Below, piece after piece: positions 13,067 through 13,694 of a stretch of DNA of 13,694 nt. Position 1 is the stretch's first letter, and the number at the start of each line of letters is the position of its first letter. The notes beneath the pieces are model-generated. The model was given only the letters and a program-made list of their open reading frames with translations. It searched no databases and was not told the origin of the DNA. The DNA is from JBEKIK01 sp050013075. Lineage in GTDB: Bacteria > Planctomycetota > Planctomycetia > Pirellulales > Thermoguttaceae. A program made the position numbers and the translations under genes. The DNA lies in NCBI GenBank assembly GCA_050013075.1, contig JBEKFZ010000109.1, forward strand, positions 1 through 13,694, in the 5' to 3' direction.

Positions 13067-13694
13067 TCACTTCACTTGTTGGATGTTGTAATTTCCGTTA
13101 ACAACCTTCACGATTTGGATCTCAACGCGATTGCTTCTGAGAGTAAAGCTGTCTCCTCGGAAAAGTGCATCTGGCTTGTTGGAATAGATGAAGTAGATGT
13201 CGTATCCACCATCAGGGACGAAAACCGAATTCACTCCATATGCGGAAACTGCAAAATTCGTCCCGCTATTTCCGGAACGGACGCCAACATTCACAGCAAA
13301 CTCATTTGGATTGCGGACCCGGACCTCATTTTCTCCGTTAAGTTGCTTTGCAAAGGTTGGCAATAACGCTCTCGTCGTCTTGGGCACCTTCGGATTAATC
13401 CCTGCCCGTTTAAGTACCTCGCGCGTCAAATAAGTGTTTTCTCCGGCGCTATTAAGTCGATCTGCTTCAGTTTCGGTAATCAAGCCTTTAGGTCGCTGCA
13501 ACTCTCTTCTGGACCATTTGGAGTCCTTGATGTAGAGAGCTTGGCCCCATGCCCATGTTCCATTCTCTTGTTTCAATGTAAGCCACATCGAACCGAAAGT
13601 CTCGATCGACGCCGAACCATGATGACTTTTCTTGACGTATCCGATCTTATATTCGGGCATCCCTTCTGATTTTCCGATCATCACTACTTGAACG
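13067..13694 (-). CDS. Unrecognised protein, C-terminal part (5' end outside the window)
   Basis: The frame ends at TGA (tca at 13067-13069) and stays open to the window edge, so the GTG at 13684 and ATG at 13681 are internal or possible starts. About 208 residues are visible. The first part has aromatic-rich segments (FGSMWLTLKQENGTWAWGQ). A helical, charged middle (LITETEADRLNSAGEN, LTREVLKRAGINPKVP) follows. The end looks like a beta-sandwich: VRVRNPNEFAVNVGVRSG, FVPDGGYDIYFIYSNKPDAL, GDSFTLRSNRVEIQIVKVV. This last part resembles an uncharacterised domain I have seen in planctomycete-type hypothetical proteins, but I cannot name it. No membrane segment or catalytic motif is visible. The base composition is lower in GC than the LPS and his genes. 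Convergent with the zinc-ribbon gene. Confidence 0.6.
   Translation of the reverse strand, partial: VQVVMIGKSEGMPEYKIGYVKKSHHGSASIETFGSMWLTLKQENGTWAWGQALYIKDSKWSRRELQRPKGLITETEADRLNSAGENTYLTREVLKRAGINPKVPKTTRALLPTFAKQLNGENEVRVRNPNEFAVNVGVRSGNSGTNFAVSAYGVNSVFVPDGGYDIYFIYSNKPDALFRGDSFTLRSNRVEIQIVKVVNGNYNIQQVK

Noticed and set aside
13039..13096. Possible integron attC site (GTTGGAT near 13078)
   Set aside because: The GTTRRRY-like heptamer is inside the coding end of the last gene and no matching RYYYAAC box or second box pair was found.
13046..13366. 106-codon + strand frame opposite the last gene
   Set aside because: Antisense to a longer frame with coherent beta-strand pattern; no independent support.

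Overview
The window looks like chromosomal DNA of an uncultured, fairly GC-rich member of the Planctomycetota. Three things suggest this. A zinc-ribbon/TM/STN-like protein near the right end has an architecture typical of that phylum. Clear Shine-Dalgarno sequences are scarce. Low-complexity and palindromic repeats fill nearly every gene boundary, as is common in metagenome-derived planctomycete genomes. The assignment is inferred from protein style, not from a marker gene.

Layout. (1) 1-345: the last 30 codons of an IS30-type transposase, then a small doubtful ORF. (2) 346-5520, + strand: a small XRE-type HTH gene overlapping lpxK by one base; a 427-base non-coding gap built around a nested inverted repeat; then a heptosyltransferase (waaF-like), a WaaP/RfaP-family kinase and a family-4 glycosyltransferase. 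Together these form a lipid A and inner-core LPS block: LpxK 4'-phosphorylates the lipid A precursor, and the other three probably build and phosphorylate the heptose core. (3) 5685-8868, - strand: hisD-hisC-hisB, a compact histidine biosynthesis operon convergent with the LPS block. (4) 9080-10901, + strand: an AT-rich two-gene cassette encoding an SMC/OLD-like AAA ATPase and a DUF4276 (TOPRIM-like) protein. The reading frames overlap by 11 nt and the first gene has the only strong Shine-Dalgarno in the window. Base composition and codon use differ sharply from the neighbours, so it looks acquired. Its architecture resembles ATPase + TOPRIM anti-phage systems. (5) 10983-12872, + strand: a 629-aa zinc-ribbon/TM protein with two tandem secretin-STN-like modules. 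(6) 13067-end, - strand: the C-terminal part of an unrecognised protein, separated from the previous gene by a hairpin-rich convergent intergenic region.

The most interesting signals are the ATPase-DUF4276 cassette with its operator-like promoter region, the coaxial nested inverted repeat at 1758-2080, and the way repeats have extended gene ends (LpxK, WaaF and HisD C-termini; a spurious HisC N-terminal extension). No rRNA, tRNA, CRISPR array or complete mobile element was recognised.
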